Assembly: GCA_944385895.1 (NCBI GenBank)
Contig: CALWYZ010000006.1
Location: 55,871 to 119,870, forward strand
DNA length: 64,000 bases
Source of the DNA: an uncultured Clostridia bacterium
GTDB lineage: Bacteria; Bacillota; Clostridia; Oscillospirales; QAKW01
Direction: 5' to 3'
Shown: positions 41,480 through 49,985 of the stretch, one piece after another
Layout of the letters: every line of letters starts with the position of its first letter
How positions within the stretch are numbered: the stretch's first letter is position 1
Position numbers and translations under genes: made by a program
The notes under the pieces: generated by a model
The model's input: only the letters and a program-made list of their open reading frames with translations
Database searches by the model: none
What the model was told of the DNA's origin: nothing

Positions 41480-42014
41480 AGTATTTTCTTTTTTTATCGG
41501 AGATGCAGCAGGCTTACTGCCGTTTAAAAACGCACTTACAGCGGCTAAGCTGTTTTTTGCCGTTTTTTTTCTTTTGATAGTTTATGCAATAGTACGTGCT
41601 GTTGTTTACAGACGTTCGCTGACATTGCACAAAGCACCCACGGCGGTTGTATTTTCTTATATTGCGTCGAGTCTTGCCAATATTCTGGTGTGTATATTTT
41701 TCTCATGGTTTTTGGCACTGCCGCTATGTATAATATTGACTTTGATATTTATGTTTACGACAAAATCTGAAGTTAATGATGCAAATGCTGAGGAGCGCTC
41801 GGGAGTCTGGGGACTAAACAGCGATATACGCCGCATCAGAGGCGAGCTTTTCAGCGATATGACTGTTCAGGAACAGATAGATTACAGAAACAGCGTAAAG
41901 GAATATAATTTTAATATGTGGCTGTTTGGGATTGTGACAATTGCCGTAGCGGTACTGTTTATTGCCGCGTGTTATTTCTTTGGCGCGGGATATCAGTTTA
42001 TACTGCCGTTTTAA
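41472..42014 (+). CDS. Membrane protein of unknown function
   Basis: A 180-residue integral membrane protein with about four hydrophobic helices (near 22-45, 54-72, 74-92 and 148-172) and a charged loop between (about 93-145, with RSGVWGLNSDIRRIRGELFS). I do not recognise a family. Its start lies inside the end of the acyltransferase-like gene, so the two are translationally coupled and may act together at the membrane. A clean bidirectional terminator follows. Confidence 0.7.
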   Translation: MSKVFSFFIGDAAGLLPFKNALTAAKLFFAVFFLLIVYAIVRAVVYRRSLTLHKAPTAVVFSYIASSLANILVCIFFSWFLALPLCIILTLIFMFTTKSEVNDANAEERSGVWGLNSDIRRIRGELFSDMTVQEQIDYRNSVKEYNFNMWLFGIVTIAVAVLFIAACYFFGAGYQFILPF

Positions 42015-42035
42015 ACAGCTGAGTGGATAAAAAAC

Positions 42036-42070
42036 AAAAAAGTCCCGTGGATATTTTCACGGGACTTTTT
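42036..42070. terminator. Bidirectional terminator
   Basis: aaaaaagtcccgtg (42036-42049) pairs with 42058-42070 across an 8-base loop; it separates convergent genes and ends the anti-sigma gene on the minus strand. Confidence 0.9.
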
Positions 42071-42111
42071 GTTATTAATTTGTTTGTAAAAAGCGTTGAG
42101 CCACATGGGGT

Positions 42112-43671
42112 TTAGTCGTCTATATCCATGTCGTAATCAAGAATATTACCGCTTGAGGCGTCTATCTCGTATTCATATTCTTTGGTACCGACATGAAACT
42201 CTACATCATAAACCTGTATGCCGTCATCGTAATCCAGTTTGGATTTGATAAAAGTTACAGAAGATTCCGATATACCCGCATGATTCAAAGCAATCTCCTT
42301 GGCTTTCTGCTCCGTTATAGCCGATGCAGTGTTGCCGGTTGAAACGGAAGGCTTCTGAGTAACATAATCATCGTCTTTTTCCTTGCTGCTCTTGACGATA
42401 TTGCCGTTTTGAGCGTTTATATCATAATCGTATTCAAAGCCGTTGTATTTGAATTCTATCTCATATACTTGTATGCCGTTATCGTAGTCTTTGTTTACTT
42501 TTATGAAAGTAACAGCATCTATTGACTGCCCTGCATGGTTTACAGCAATTTCCTTGGCTTTCTGTTCTGTTATCGAAGAGGTTGTGCTGCCGGCAGTACC
42601 GGGCTTTTGCTCCGCCTGCGCGCTGCCTGAATTTTGAGCAGACTGGTTGTTATTGGCAGAGCCTGAAGCCTGCTGCGCGATATAATCGTCATCAGCCTCT
42701 TTTTTACTTTTGACAACGTCACCTGTAAGAGCATTTATGTCATAATCATATTCGTAGCCGTTTGCTTTGAATTCTATTTCGTATACCAATACACCGTTTT
42801 CGGTATCGATATCGATTTCAAAATAGGCTACGTCCTGAGCTGATATTCCCGCATGCGCAAGAGCCGCTTCTTTTGCTTTGTCTTGACCTATATATGCCTT
42901 GTCACTGGCTGTTCCTACTGTGGATACATTTTCGGGAGTAGTTGCGGAAGATTCCATAAGTAGATTGAGTTCGTTTATGCTTAACGGAACAAGCTCCTCA
43001 AATGTATGCATCGAATCATTTTTCAAAATCTCCTGAATGAGCTGGGCTTTACCTGTGGTGATACCGTACTGATTTTTGAGTTGCTCAAGATTTTCATTAT
43101 CTGAAATGGTCTGACTGAGCACGGCACCCGTAAAGCTTTCGGTCTGAAGCAGGGAGTTGACTTCCTGCGTCAGTCTTTCCTGCAAAGCAGAACTTACTGC
43201 GGGGTCGCTGTTGTCAACACTTATCAGTATCGAGTTTGCAAGATCATTAAGGTAACCATTGCGAAGCATAGAACCGATAATTGCGTTTACCGCAACATCT
43301 AAATCACTGCCTTTAAAGTCCATGTCGCCTATAACTTTTTTGCCGTCTTCATTGAGTCCGACAACATCAAGTATACGCTCTTTTTTGTTTGCGGTTATCT
43401 GAATGCTTGGGTTTACGTCCAATGATACCGTTGAGTCAATTGAGTAATTCATATCGTAAATACGAAAACTGAGTATACCTCCCAAAACTAACAGAAGGCA
43501 TGCTGCCGCGGCAGCAAAGTATTTTATATAAGGTAATGATCTTTTTTCCTTTTTCATAACTATAACTGTTCCTTTCATTTCTCTGCAGTCAGAGAGAACA
43601 GAATCCAGAACATCGGGGGTGGCTGCGGTGAAAGCATTTTTAATTTTTGAGTTCAGTTCAACGTCTTTCAT
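42112..43671 (-). CDS. RsgI-like anti-sigma protein with three PepSY-type domains
   Basis: About 519 residues. A cytoplasmic N-terminus (about 1-45) precedes one transmembrane helix (about 48-68) and an RsgI-like extracellular region: STVSLDVNPSIQITANKKER then DVVGLNEDGKK. From about residue 262 there are three PepSY-like repeats with the recurring pattern AKEIALNHAGIS...V.Y..EF....YEYDIDA..G, joined by Ser/Gln-rich linkers. PepSY domains are thought to inhibit or sense proteases. It lies 15 bp behind an ECF sigma gene and should hold that factor inactive at the membrane until a signal arrives. The ATG at 43671 is 10 bases from its GGAG site. Confidence 0.85.
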   Translation of the reverse strand: MKDVELNSKIKNAFTAATPDVLDSVLSDCREMKGTVIVMKKEKRSLPYIKYFAAAAACLLLVLGGILSFRIYDMNYSIDSTVSLDVNPSIQITANKKERILDVVGLNEDGKKVIGDMDFKGSDLDVAVNAIIGSMLRNGYLNDLANSILISVDNSDPAVSSALQERLTQEVNSLLQTESFTGAVLSQTISDNENLEQLKNQYGITTGKAQLIQEILKNDSMHTFEELVPLSINELNLLMESSATTPENVSTVGTASDKAYIGQDKAKEAALAHAGISAQDVAYFEIDIDTENGVLVYEIEFKANGYEYDYDINALTGDVVKSKKEADDDYIAQQASGSANNNQSAQNSGSAQAEQKPGTAGSTTSSITEQKAKEIAVNHAGQSIDAVTFIKVNKDYDNGIQVYEIEFKYNGFEYDYDINAQNGNIVKSSKEKDDDYVTQKPSVSTGNTASAITEQKAKEIALNHAGISESSVTFIKSKLDYDDGIQVYDVEFHVGTKEYEYEIDASSGNILDYDMDIDD

Positions 43672-43686
43672 CAAAATCACTCTCCT

Positions 43687-44244
43687 TTACAGAATTTTTT
43701 GTAGTTTCTTTATTGCCCTGTTATATTTTGAAAGAACAGTAGCTACAGGTATTTTAAGCATGTGTGCGATCTCCCGGTGTTTAAAACCGGATACTGCATG
43801 TAAAATTACTATTTGCCGTTCGCTGTCTGAAAGCAGGTTCAGACATTGTTCTATAATCACTTTATTTTCCGCCGATACAGATGGATCGAAGCTGGCAAGA
43901 GACTCAAAGTCCTGCGGATTTGCATCGGTCATTCTTTTTTTGTCATTAAGTTTTTTAAGACACAAATTTTTTGTGACCGTGAGTATCCAGGCCATGGGCT
44001 TTTTCTGCGAACTGTAATTTTGGGCAGCTGAGTAGATTTGAACATAGCTGTCATGCAGAATATCCTGTGCATCATCCGTGTTTTTCAAAATAGAAAGAGC
44101 AAAGCTGTATATAGATGTACTTGTCTTTCGGTACAATTCTTCCAATGCGCCCGACTCATGGCGGCCTAAATCCAAAAGACACCTATCTATTATTTCATTA
44201 TCAGAGTCTGTAATCAAATTGTTTGCTGACGTCAGGCAAAACAT
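43687..44244 (-). CDS. ECF-type RNA polymerase sigma factor
   Basis: A 185-residue alternative sigma factor with region 2 (SIYSFALSILKNTDDAQDILHD) and region 4 (LSDSERQIVILHAVSGFKHREIAHML), no region 3, as in ECF factors. It directly precedes its presumed membrane anti-sigma factor (15 bp to the chosen start), and both are probably autoregulated. The target regulon cannot be read here. The ATG at 44244 sits 13 bases from AAAGGAG, slightly far, so a non-ATG start a few codons downstream is possible. Confidence 0.9.
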   Translation of the reverse strand: MFCLTSANNLITDSDNEIIDRCLLDLGRHESGALEELYRKTSTSIYSFALSILKNTDDAQDILHDSYVQIYSAAQNYSSQKKPMAWILTVTKNLCLKKLNDKKRMTDANPQDFESLASFDPSVSAENKVIIEQCLNLLSDSERQIVILHAVSGFKHREIAHMLKIPVATVLSKYNRAIKKLQKIL

Positions 44245-44332
44245 AGTAACAGTTTTACTCCTTTCATACAGTTAATCCGTTAACGGCAGTTTTTATTGCA
44301 AATAAAATAAAAAAATTTTTTAATCAATGATT

Positions 44333-45622
44333 TTAAACTAAAGCCGGCTGTTTTTTATCTGATTTTTCAATTTCCTGCTCTTTGGCATTTGCAAGCATAA
44401 GTTTTATTCGGTTTATCTGGTTGACTTTTGTAGCCCCAGCATCGTAATCGACTGCAACAATGTTAATATCTGACATTCGTTCCTTAAGCGGGCGTATCAT
44501 TCCTTTGCCGCAGATATGATTGGGCAGGCAGCCGAAGGGTTGGGTACAAATTATGTTTTTGGTTCCTGAATCATATAGCTCCAGCATCTCTGCCGTAAGC
44601 AGCCATCCTTCTCCCATTTTTACGCCAAGGTTTATGTATCCATCGCAAAGGGAAATAGTACGATCAATAGGTGTCATAGGTTCAAAATTACTGTTTTGCT
44701 TTATTGCGTTGATCATATCCTGCTGTTTTCTCTTTGCAAAATTAAATGCAAATTTATAAATAAAGAGCGGCAGTTTGGTCATATTATATAGCTTTTTATC
44801 AACAATGCTGTTGTATATACAGTAAAAGCAGAAGTCCAAAAATCCCGGTACACATACCTGTGCGCCTTCGTCTACCAGAAATTGCTCCAGACCGTTATTG
44901 CCCAGACTTGAGAATTTGACATATATTTCACCGACTATTCCGACTTTTATAGGCTTTTCGTTGCGTCTGGGTATACTGTCAAAATCCCGAACTATCTGAT
45001 TATAATATTGCTTGATTTTTTCATATCTGAGCGGACCTACCGTGCGCATGCCGCGTGCGATTTTTTCTGTCCATTCATCAAGCAGCGCCTTGCTTTGTCC
45101 GCGTTCTGTTTCCGTGGTGCGGCATTGATTGTATAGGGACATTAAAAGGTCTCCGCACGTTACAGCATACATAAGTTTGTGTAAAAGTGGTATTGTAAGT
45201 TTAAATCCGGGATGCTTTTCAAGCCCTGTCAGGCTGAATGATACCACCGGCACATAGCCGTAGCCTGCCTTTATCAACGCTTTGCGCAGCAGCGAAACAT
45301 AGTTGGATGCGCGGCAGCCTCCGCCTGTCTGGAACAGCATCAGCGCGACCTTGTGCGTATCATAGCTGCCGCTTTTGAGAGCGTCGATAAACTGACCTAT
45401 TACAAGTATTGCCGGATAGCAGGTGTCGTTATGTACATATTTAAGACCGGATTCTACTACCGAATGACCTTCATTTTCCAACATTTTGGCTTTATAGCCG
45501 TAGCTTTCAAGTACGCGTATTACCATATTAAAATGTATAGGAAGCATGTTGGGGATAAGGATCGTATAATCCTTTTTCATTTTCTTTGTAAATTTAATAT
45601 ATTCTTTGTTTATTATTATCAC
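44333..45622 (-). CDS. CoA-dehydratase-activase-related protein, C-terminal partner
   Basis: A 429-residue cytosolic protein matching the C-terminal part of large clostridial acyl-CoA dehydratase activase-related proteins (DUF2229/HgdB-like). Cysteine-bearing segments such as NDTCYPAI, GGGCRASNY, CFYCIYNS and TQPFGCLPNHICGKG suggest iron-sulfur binding. It begins with a GTG whose bases overlap the stop of the preceding activase gene (GTGA), so the two are translated together. In many Clostridia both parts form one chain of about 1400 residues; here they are separate. Its physiological substrate is unknown. Confidence 0.85.
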   Translation of the reverse strand: MIIINKEYIKFTKKMKKDYTILIPNMLPIHFNMVIRVLESYGYKAKMLENEGHSVVESGLKYVHNDTCYPAILVIGQFIDALKSGSYDTHKVALMLFQTGGGCRASNYVSLLRKALIKAGYGYVPVVSFSLTGLEKHPGFKLTIPLLHKLMYAVTCGDLLMSLYNQCRTTETERGQSKALLDEWTEKIARGMRTVGPLRYEKIKQYYNQIVRDFDSIPRRNEKPIKVGIVGEIYVKFSSLGNNGLEQFLVDEGAQVCVPGFLDFCFYCIYNSIVDKKLYNMTKLPLFIYKFAFNFAKRKQQDMINAIKQNSNFEPMTPIDRTISLCDGYINLGVKMGEGWLLTAEMLELYDSGTKNIICTQPFGCLPNHICGKGMIRPLKERMSDINIVAVDYDAGATKVNQINRIKLMLANAKEQEIEKSDKKQPALV

Positions 45623-48558
45623 CTTTCGTTCATTTCGAGAGCGCCCAGCAGGCTGCGCAGCCGGATTTTGACCGCTCCGAGGTTTGTTATTTCATCAATT
45701 TTGATCTGTGTATAGTATTTTCCGTTGCTTTCAAGTATGCGACGTACTTCGTCGGTTGTTATGGCGTCGACACCGCAGCCGAAGGATACAAGCTGTACAA
45801 GAGAGACATCCGAGTGCTGCGATGCATATTTTGCCGCACGGTACAGACGCGAATGATAAGTCCATTGATTGAGCACATGAACACTTGGCATTTTTGCAAG
45901 ATGGCATATACTGTCCTCACTGACGACAACAAAGCCCAGCGAAGTTGCAAGCTTATTTATTCCGTGACATATCTCACTGTCAATATGATAGGGTCTGCCG
46001 GCCAGTATCATTATCCGTCTGCCGGTCTTTTTTGCAAATTCTATTGCACTTTCTCCTTTTTTACGTATGTCTGCCATATAATTTTTGTACTGTTCAAGTC
46101 CGGCTTTTACGGCGCGTTTTACTTCCCCGGCAGGTATTTCCCCGAACTTTTGACAAAGACTTTTACGGAGTCCGCTCGCAAGGACCTTAGGACTTGTTAT
46201 ATTCAGATATGGATACAAGAATCCCGTTTCTTTCAGGCCGTCGATATTTCCCGAAAGCAGTTCAGAATAATATGCCACAACAGGACAGTTATAATGATTG
46301 TCGGCTGATTTTTCATTTACATTATAAGTAAGGCATGGATAAAAAATGGCATCGACACCCTCTTCCATGAGTTTTATTATATGTCCGTGCATCAGCTTTG
46401 CGGGATAGCAGGCCGTATCAGACGGAATGGTGAATTGACCTTTTTCATATACACGCCGTGTTGAAGCGCCCGACAGTACAACTTCAAATCCCAGATTGGT
46501 AAATATGCCGTACCATAGCGGCAGAAGTTCATAAGTTCCCAGTGCCATAGGCAGACCTATTTTTCCGCGCTTTGAAGAGCCTCCCTGATAACTTGCCAGC
46601 TTATTGAGCTTATATTCGTAAAGATCAGGCAGAACCTCGGCATTGCTCAGAGATCCGAGTCCTTTTTCGCATCTGTTGCCTGAAATAAATTTTTTCCCGC
46701 CTTCAAAAGTGTTTATTGTAAGTGTGCAGTGGTTGGTACAGCCTTTGCAAACTGCTGTTTTAGAGGTGTGAGTAAAGTTTTCAAGAGCCTTTCTTGTAAT
46801 AATGGAGCTTTCAGTGCATTTCATGGAAATGAGTGCACAGCCGTAAGCTCCCATAAGTCCGGAAATAGCGGGACGTATAACATTTTTGTTAAGTTCTCTT
46901 TCGAAAGCACGCAATACGGCATCGTTTAAAAATGTACCGCCCTGAACAATTATATTTTCGCCTAATTCCGATACGTCAGTGGCACGTATTACTTTATATA
47001 TTGCGTTTTTAACAACGCTGATAGACAGTCCTGCAGAAATATCACCTACGCTGACCCCGTCTTTTTGGGCCTGTTTTACAGATGAATTCATAAAGACCGT
47101 GCATCGGCTTCCCAAATCGACCGGAGCCGGTGCAAACAGACCCTGCTGTGCAAAATCAGGTACTTCATAGCCCATTGATTTTGCAAATGTCTCAATAAAT
47201 GAACCACAGCCCGAAGAGCAAGCCTCATTAAGCATGATGCTGTCTATTGCGCCGTTTTTTATCTTGAAGCATTTGATATCCTGCCCGCCTATATCCAGTA
47301 TAAAATCCACTTTTGGACAAAAGTATTTGGCGGCTGTATAGTGTGCGATCGTTTCAACTACACCTATATCCACACCAAAGGCATTTTTAACAAGTTCTTC
47401 TCCATAACCGGTCACGGCACTTCCCGCAATAGTTATCCTGTCACCGCAAAGCTTGTAAATTTCGTTCAGCTGTTCTTTTATAATTTCAACAGGAGTTCCT
47501 CGGTTGGAAGAGTAATACGTATATAAAATTTCTTTATTTTCGGACAGCAATACAATCTTTGTGGTAGTGCTGCCGCAGTCTATACCAAGAAAGCTTTTTC
47601 CGCTGTAATCGGAAATATCCCTGTGCGGCACGTCGGATTTTGAGTGTCGCTGAGAAAACTTTTCATAATCCTGCTCAGAGGCAAAAAGAGGCGGCAGAGC
47701 AGAAATTATAGGCTTGTCGTTAAGGCTTTTTTCAATATCGGAGCAAAGCCCGTCAAAATCCCGAATATCCGCGCATTCTCTGGCATAGATCGCTGTGCCG
47801 AAAGCTACGGCGTATCTTGCATATTCAGGGAATACCGCCTGGCTGTCAGACAGCTTTAATGTCTCTTTAAAACGCTGTTGAAGACCTTTGCAGTAGTAGA
47901 GCGGACCGCCTAAAAACAATACTTTTCCTGTTATTTTTCTTCCTTGGGCAAGTCCGGCGATGGTCTGGTTTACCACTGCCTGAAAGATTGAGGCTGCAAT
48001 ATCGGACTTGGCAGCGCCCTGATTTAAAAGCGGCTGGACGTCCGTCTTTGCGAAAACACCGCAGCGAGAGGCAATGGGATATATTTTTTTGTGTTCCAGT
48101 GCCAGCTTATCCATTTCATCTACGGTAATGTTTAAAAGTGACGCCATCTGATCTATAAATGCGCCGGTCCCGCCCGCGCAGCTACCGTTCATGCGCTCGT
48201 CCGTACCGCCGTCAAAGAAAATTATTTTTGCATCCTCTCCGCCCAGTTCAATTACTGTTGTAGTATCAGGCTCAAGAGCATTTATCACTTTGCCTACGAC
48301 AAACACTTCCTGAACAAACGGTAAGTTGATACTTTGTGCAAGTCCAAAACCCGCTGAGCCTGAAATAGCGACGGTAAAGCTTTCGTTTTCAAGAATTTCA
48401 CGTGCATCATAAAGCATTTCAAGCAGTTTATTGCGCACCTTTGAAAAGTGACGCTCGTATTTTTCATAGATCACTTCTGCATTGCGGGTAATGACAATCT
48501 TTGCTGTGGTTGATCCTATATCTATACCCACCGACAGTATTGATATATCATTTGACAT
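45619..48558 (-). CDS. Acyl-CoA dehydratase activase-like protein, two BcrAD/BadFG modules
   Basis: About 979 residues from the ATG at 48558; the frame extends upstream but overlaps the hydrolase gene. Two ASKHA-type ATPase modules follow each other: the first has GIDIGSTTAKIV, ELGGEDAK and the cluster motif CAGGTGAF, the second GIDCGSTTTKIV, DIGGQDIK and CSSGCGSF. Each module's late RCG/RCT segment (SRCGVFAK, SRCTVFMN) gives another cysteine. A DUF2229 region (LPMALGTYELLPLWYG) completes the chain. Known relatives activate 2-hydroxyacyl-CoA dehydratases by ATP-driven electron transfer, but this double form usually lies away from such genes and its partner is unknown. Confidence 0.88.
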   Translation of the reverse strand: MSNDISILSVGIDIGSTTAKIVITRNAEVIYEKYERHFSKVRNKLLEMLYDAREILENESFTVAISGSAGFGLAQSINLPFVQEVFVVGKVINALEPDTTTVIELGGEDAKIIFFDGGTDERMNGSCAGGTGAFIDQMASLLNITVDEMDKLALEHKKIYPIASRCGVFAKTDVQPLLNQGAAKSDIAASIFQAVVNQTIAGLAQGRKITGKVLFLGGPLYYCKGLQQRFKETLKLSDSQAVFPEYARYAVAFGTAIYARECADIRDFDGLCSDIEKSLNDKPIISALPPLFASEQDYEKFSQRHSKSDVPHRDISDYSGKSFLGIDCGSTTTKIVLLSENKEILYTYYSSNRGTPVEIIKEQLNEIYKLCGDRITIAGSAVTGYGEELVKNAFGVDIGVVETIAHYTAAKYFCPKVDFILDIGGQDIKCFKIKNGAIDSIMLNEACSSGCGSFIETFAKSMGYEVPDFAQQGLFAPAPVDLGSRCTVFMNSSVKQAQKDGVSVGDISAGLSISVVKNAIYKVIRATDVSELGENIIVQGGTFLNDAVLRAFERELNKNVIRPAISGLMGAYGCALISMKCTESSIITRKALENFTHTSKTAVCKGCTNHCTLTINTFEGGKKFISGNRCEKGLGSLSNAEVLPDLYEYKLNKLASYQGGSSKRGKIGLPMALGTYELLPLWYGIFTNLGFEVVLSGASTRRVYEKGQFTIPSDTACYPAKLMHGHIIKLMEEGVDAIFYPCLTYNVNEKSADNHYNCPVVAYYSELLSGNIDGLKETGFLYPYLNITSPKVLASGLRKSLCQKFGEIPAGEVKRAVKAGLEQYKNYMADIRKKGESAIEFAKKTGRRIMILAGRPYHIDSEICHGINKLATSLGFVVVSEDSICHLAKMPSVHVLNQWTYHSRLYRAAKYASQHSDVSLVQLVSFGCGVDAITTDEVRRILESNGKYYTQIKIDEITNLGAVKIRLRSLLGALEMNER

Positions 48559-48562
48559 ATTA

Positions 48563-49495
48563 TCAGTTGTCTTTTCTGTATTCTGTTTTGTAGCTGTTAT
48601 CGTATTGATCAAAAAAATGTAAAACCTCCGTTTTATACAGTTGCGGATCGGTAAGACAGCTTCTTGCATGCTTTGCGTGCGGCACTATGACCAGTCGCTT
48701 TGGAGATACGCAGCTGTTGTAGTTTTGTTTGCTCATTTGTGCTGGCACAAATGAATCATCGTCACCATGGAAAAACAAAAACGGGATATCCGTGTTTTTG
48801 AGGGCTTGAAGTGTAGATCGTGTGTCGCCGCGATACCCTGCTTTGCGCAGACATATCCTGTCAGACATACGATAAAAACTTTTATTTCCGTATTTTGATT
48901 TCATTGCAATGGCATATCGCCAAATATCACCTGCAGATGTAAAACCGCAGTCTGCAATTATTCCGTTTACACGTCCATGCCCTATAAGCTCACTTGCAAG
49001 CATTACGGTCGTAGCTCCCATAGAGACACCGAACAGATATATCGGAAGCCGTTTTGTGTTTTGCGACTCTATAAACTCAAGCCATTTAAGACAATCAAAT
49101 CTCTCGTTTACACCAAAGCCTATATATTTGCCTTCGCTCAGTCCGTGTGCCTGTTGATCTATATATAAAACATCACAGTGCAGCTGCTCCAGCATCGGAC
49201 ATTGTTCACGAAAATCATGCTGCCATGATGAGCGCCAGCCGTGAACGGCTATCACTATCCTTTTTGGATGCTGTACTTTGAGCAAATGCCCTGTCAGAGT
49301 AATACCTTCCGTGTTTTTTATAGTGACTTTCTGTGCTGACAAGCTCTGAGGCAGCGGCTTTTCGCCGGCGTGCCTGTCTTTGAAAAGACGTGAGCGCGAA
49401 TTGATCGCATAATCAGATACTGTATGAACCGTGACCGCTGCGGCTGTAACTGCTGCAGCGCCCGCGGCTGTCAGTATTTTTGTAATAATTTTCAT
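48563..49495 (-). CDS. Alpha/beta hydrolase with N-terminal membrane segment
   Basis: About 310 residues. An N-terminal hydrophobic stretch (about 5-25, Ala/Val-rich) is a signal anchor or uncleaved signal. The hydrolase core has AVHGWRSSWQHDF for the oxyanion loop, the nucleophile elbow GVSMGATT, the acid in FHGDDDSFVP and the histidine in HAKHARSC, so the catalytic triad is complete. It resembles YkbB-type/BAAT-like esterases that act on lipids or small esters. Start at ATG 49495, with GGTGAT-like site; the activase gene begins 4 bp after its stop. Confidence 0.85.
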   Translation of the reverse strand: MKIITKILTAAGAAAVTAAAVTVHTVSDYAINSRSRLFKDRHAGEKPLPQSLSAQKVTIKNTEGITLTGHLLKVQHPKRIVIAVHGWRSSWQHDFREQCPMLEQLHCDVLYIDQQAHGLSEGKYIGFGVNERFDCLKWLEFIESQNTKRLPIYLFGVSMGATTVMLASELIGHGRVNGIIADCGFTSAGDIWRYAIAMKSKYGNKSFYRMSDRICLRKAGYRGDTRSTLQALKNTDIPFLFFHGDDDSFVPAQMSKQNYNSCVSPKRLVIVPHAKHARSCLTDPQLYKTEVLHFFDQYDNSYKTEYRKDN

Positions 49496-49599
49496 CAATA
49501 TCACCGTTATTTATGTTGTTACAAGCGCAATTTCAATTGCAACAAAATAATATATCATAAAATTATTAATTTGTCATGAATTTTTGAAAAATTATACTT

Positions 49600-49809
49600 T
49601 TAGTCATTATTTCCAGGCAAATATGTAATTATATCCTCTACCCTGCAATCCAGAATTCGGCAGAAATCATCTATTTTCATAGTGCTTATACCTCCGCCTT
49701 TTTTCATGCGGTTTATTGTTGCGCTGCTGATATGATGCTTGTTTATCAACGTATAGGTAGTAATATTGCGCCTCTTTAGCGTCTCCCAAAACGGTTTGTA
49801 GCTTATCAT
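49600..49809 (-). CDS. Small XRE-family regulator
   Basis: A 69-residue Cro/C1-type protein: WETLKRRNITTYTLINKHHI then SSATINRMKKGGGIST and the C-terminal helix DFCRILDCRVEDIITYL, typical of the HTH_26 group of short regulators. It is alone, between the hydrolase and guaB. A perfect palindrome upstream of its probable promoter suggests autoregulation. No toxin or other partner gene adjoins it. Confidence 0.85.
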   Translation of the reverse strand: MISYKPFWETLKRRNITTYTLINKHHISSATINRMKKGGGISTMKIDDFCRILDCRVEDIITYLPGNND

Positions 49810-49843
49810 GTCTTTTCCGCCTTTTTTAGTATACTTTTAGGAT

Positions 49844-49883
49844 AAAATCTAATCATATACTTGACAATAGTCATATTTATGAC
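49844..49883 (-). promoter_or_regulatory. Promoter and palindromic operator of the small XRE gene
   Basis: A near-perfect palindrome gtcatatttatgac at 49870-49883 lies just upstream of a minus-strand TTGTCA-17-TATCCT promoter-like pair, so the XRE product probably binds here. The -10 is weak, so the promoter is only probable. Confidence 0.5.
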
Positions 49884-49947
49884 CATTGTATACGCCTGTG
49901 TAAATATAGATATAAATATTTGTGCGACGGCGTTATATAAAATATGT

Positions 49948-49981
49948 ATATAAAAACCGGGGAGAATACACTCCCCGGTTT
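49948..49981 (-). terminator. Terminator of guaB
   Basis: aaaccggggag (49954-49964) pairs with 49971-49981 over a 6-base loop, with a T-run on the minus strand, just after the guaB stop. Confidence 0.85.
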
Positions 49982-49985
49982 AAAA

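Noticed and set aside
48559..48669. Longer N-terminus for the activase protein
   Set aside because: It would overlap the hydrolase gene by over 100 bp; the ASKHA motif begins soon after the ATG at 48558.
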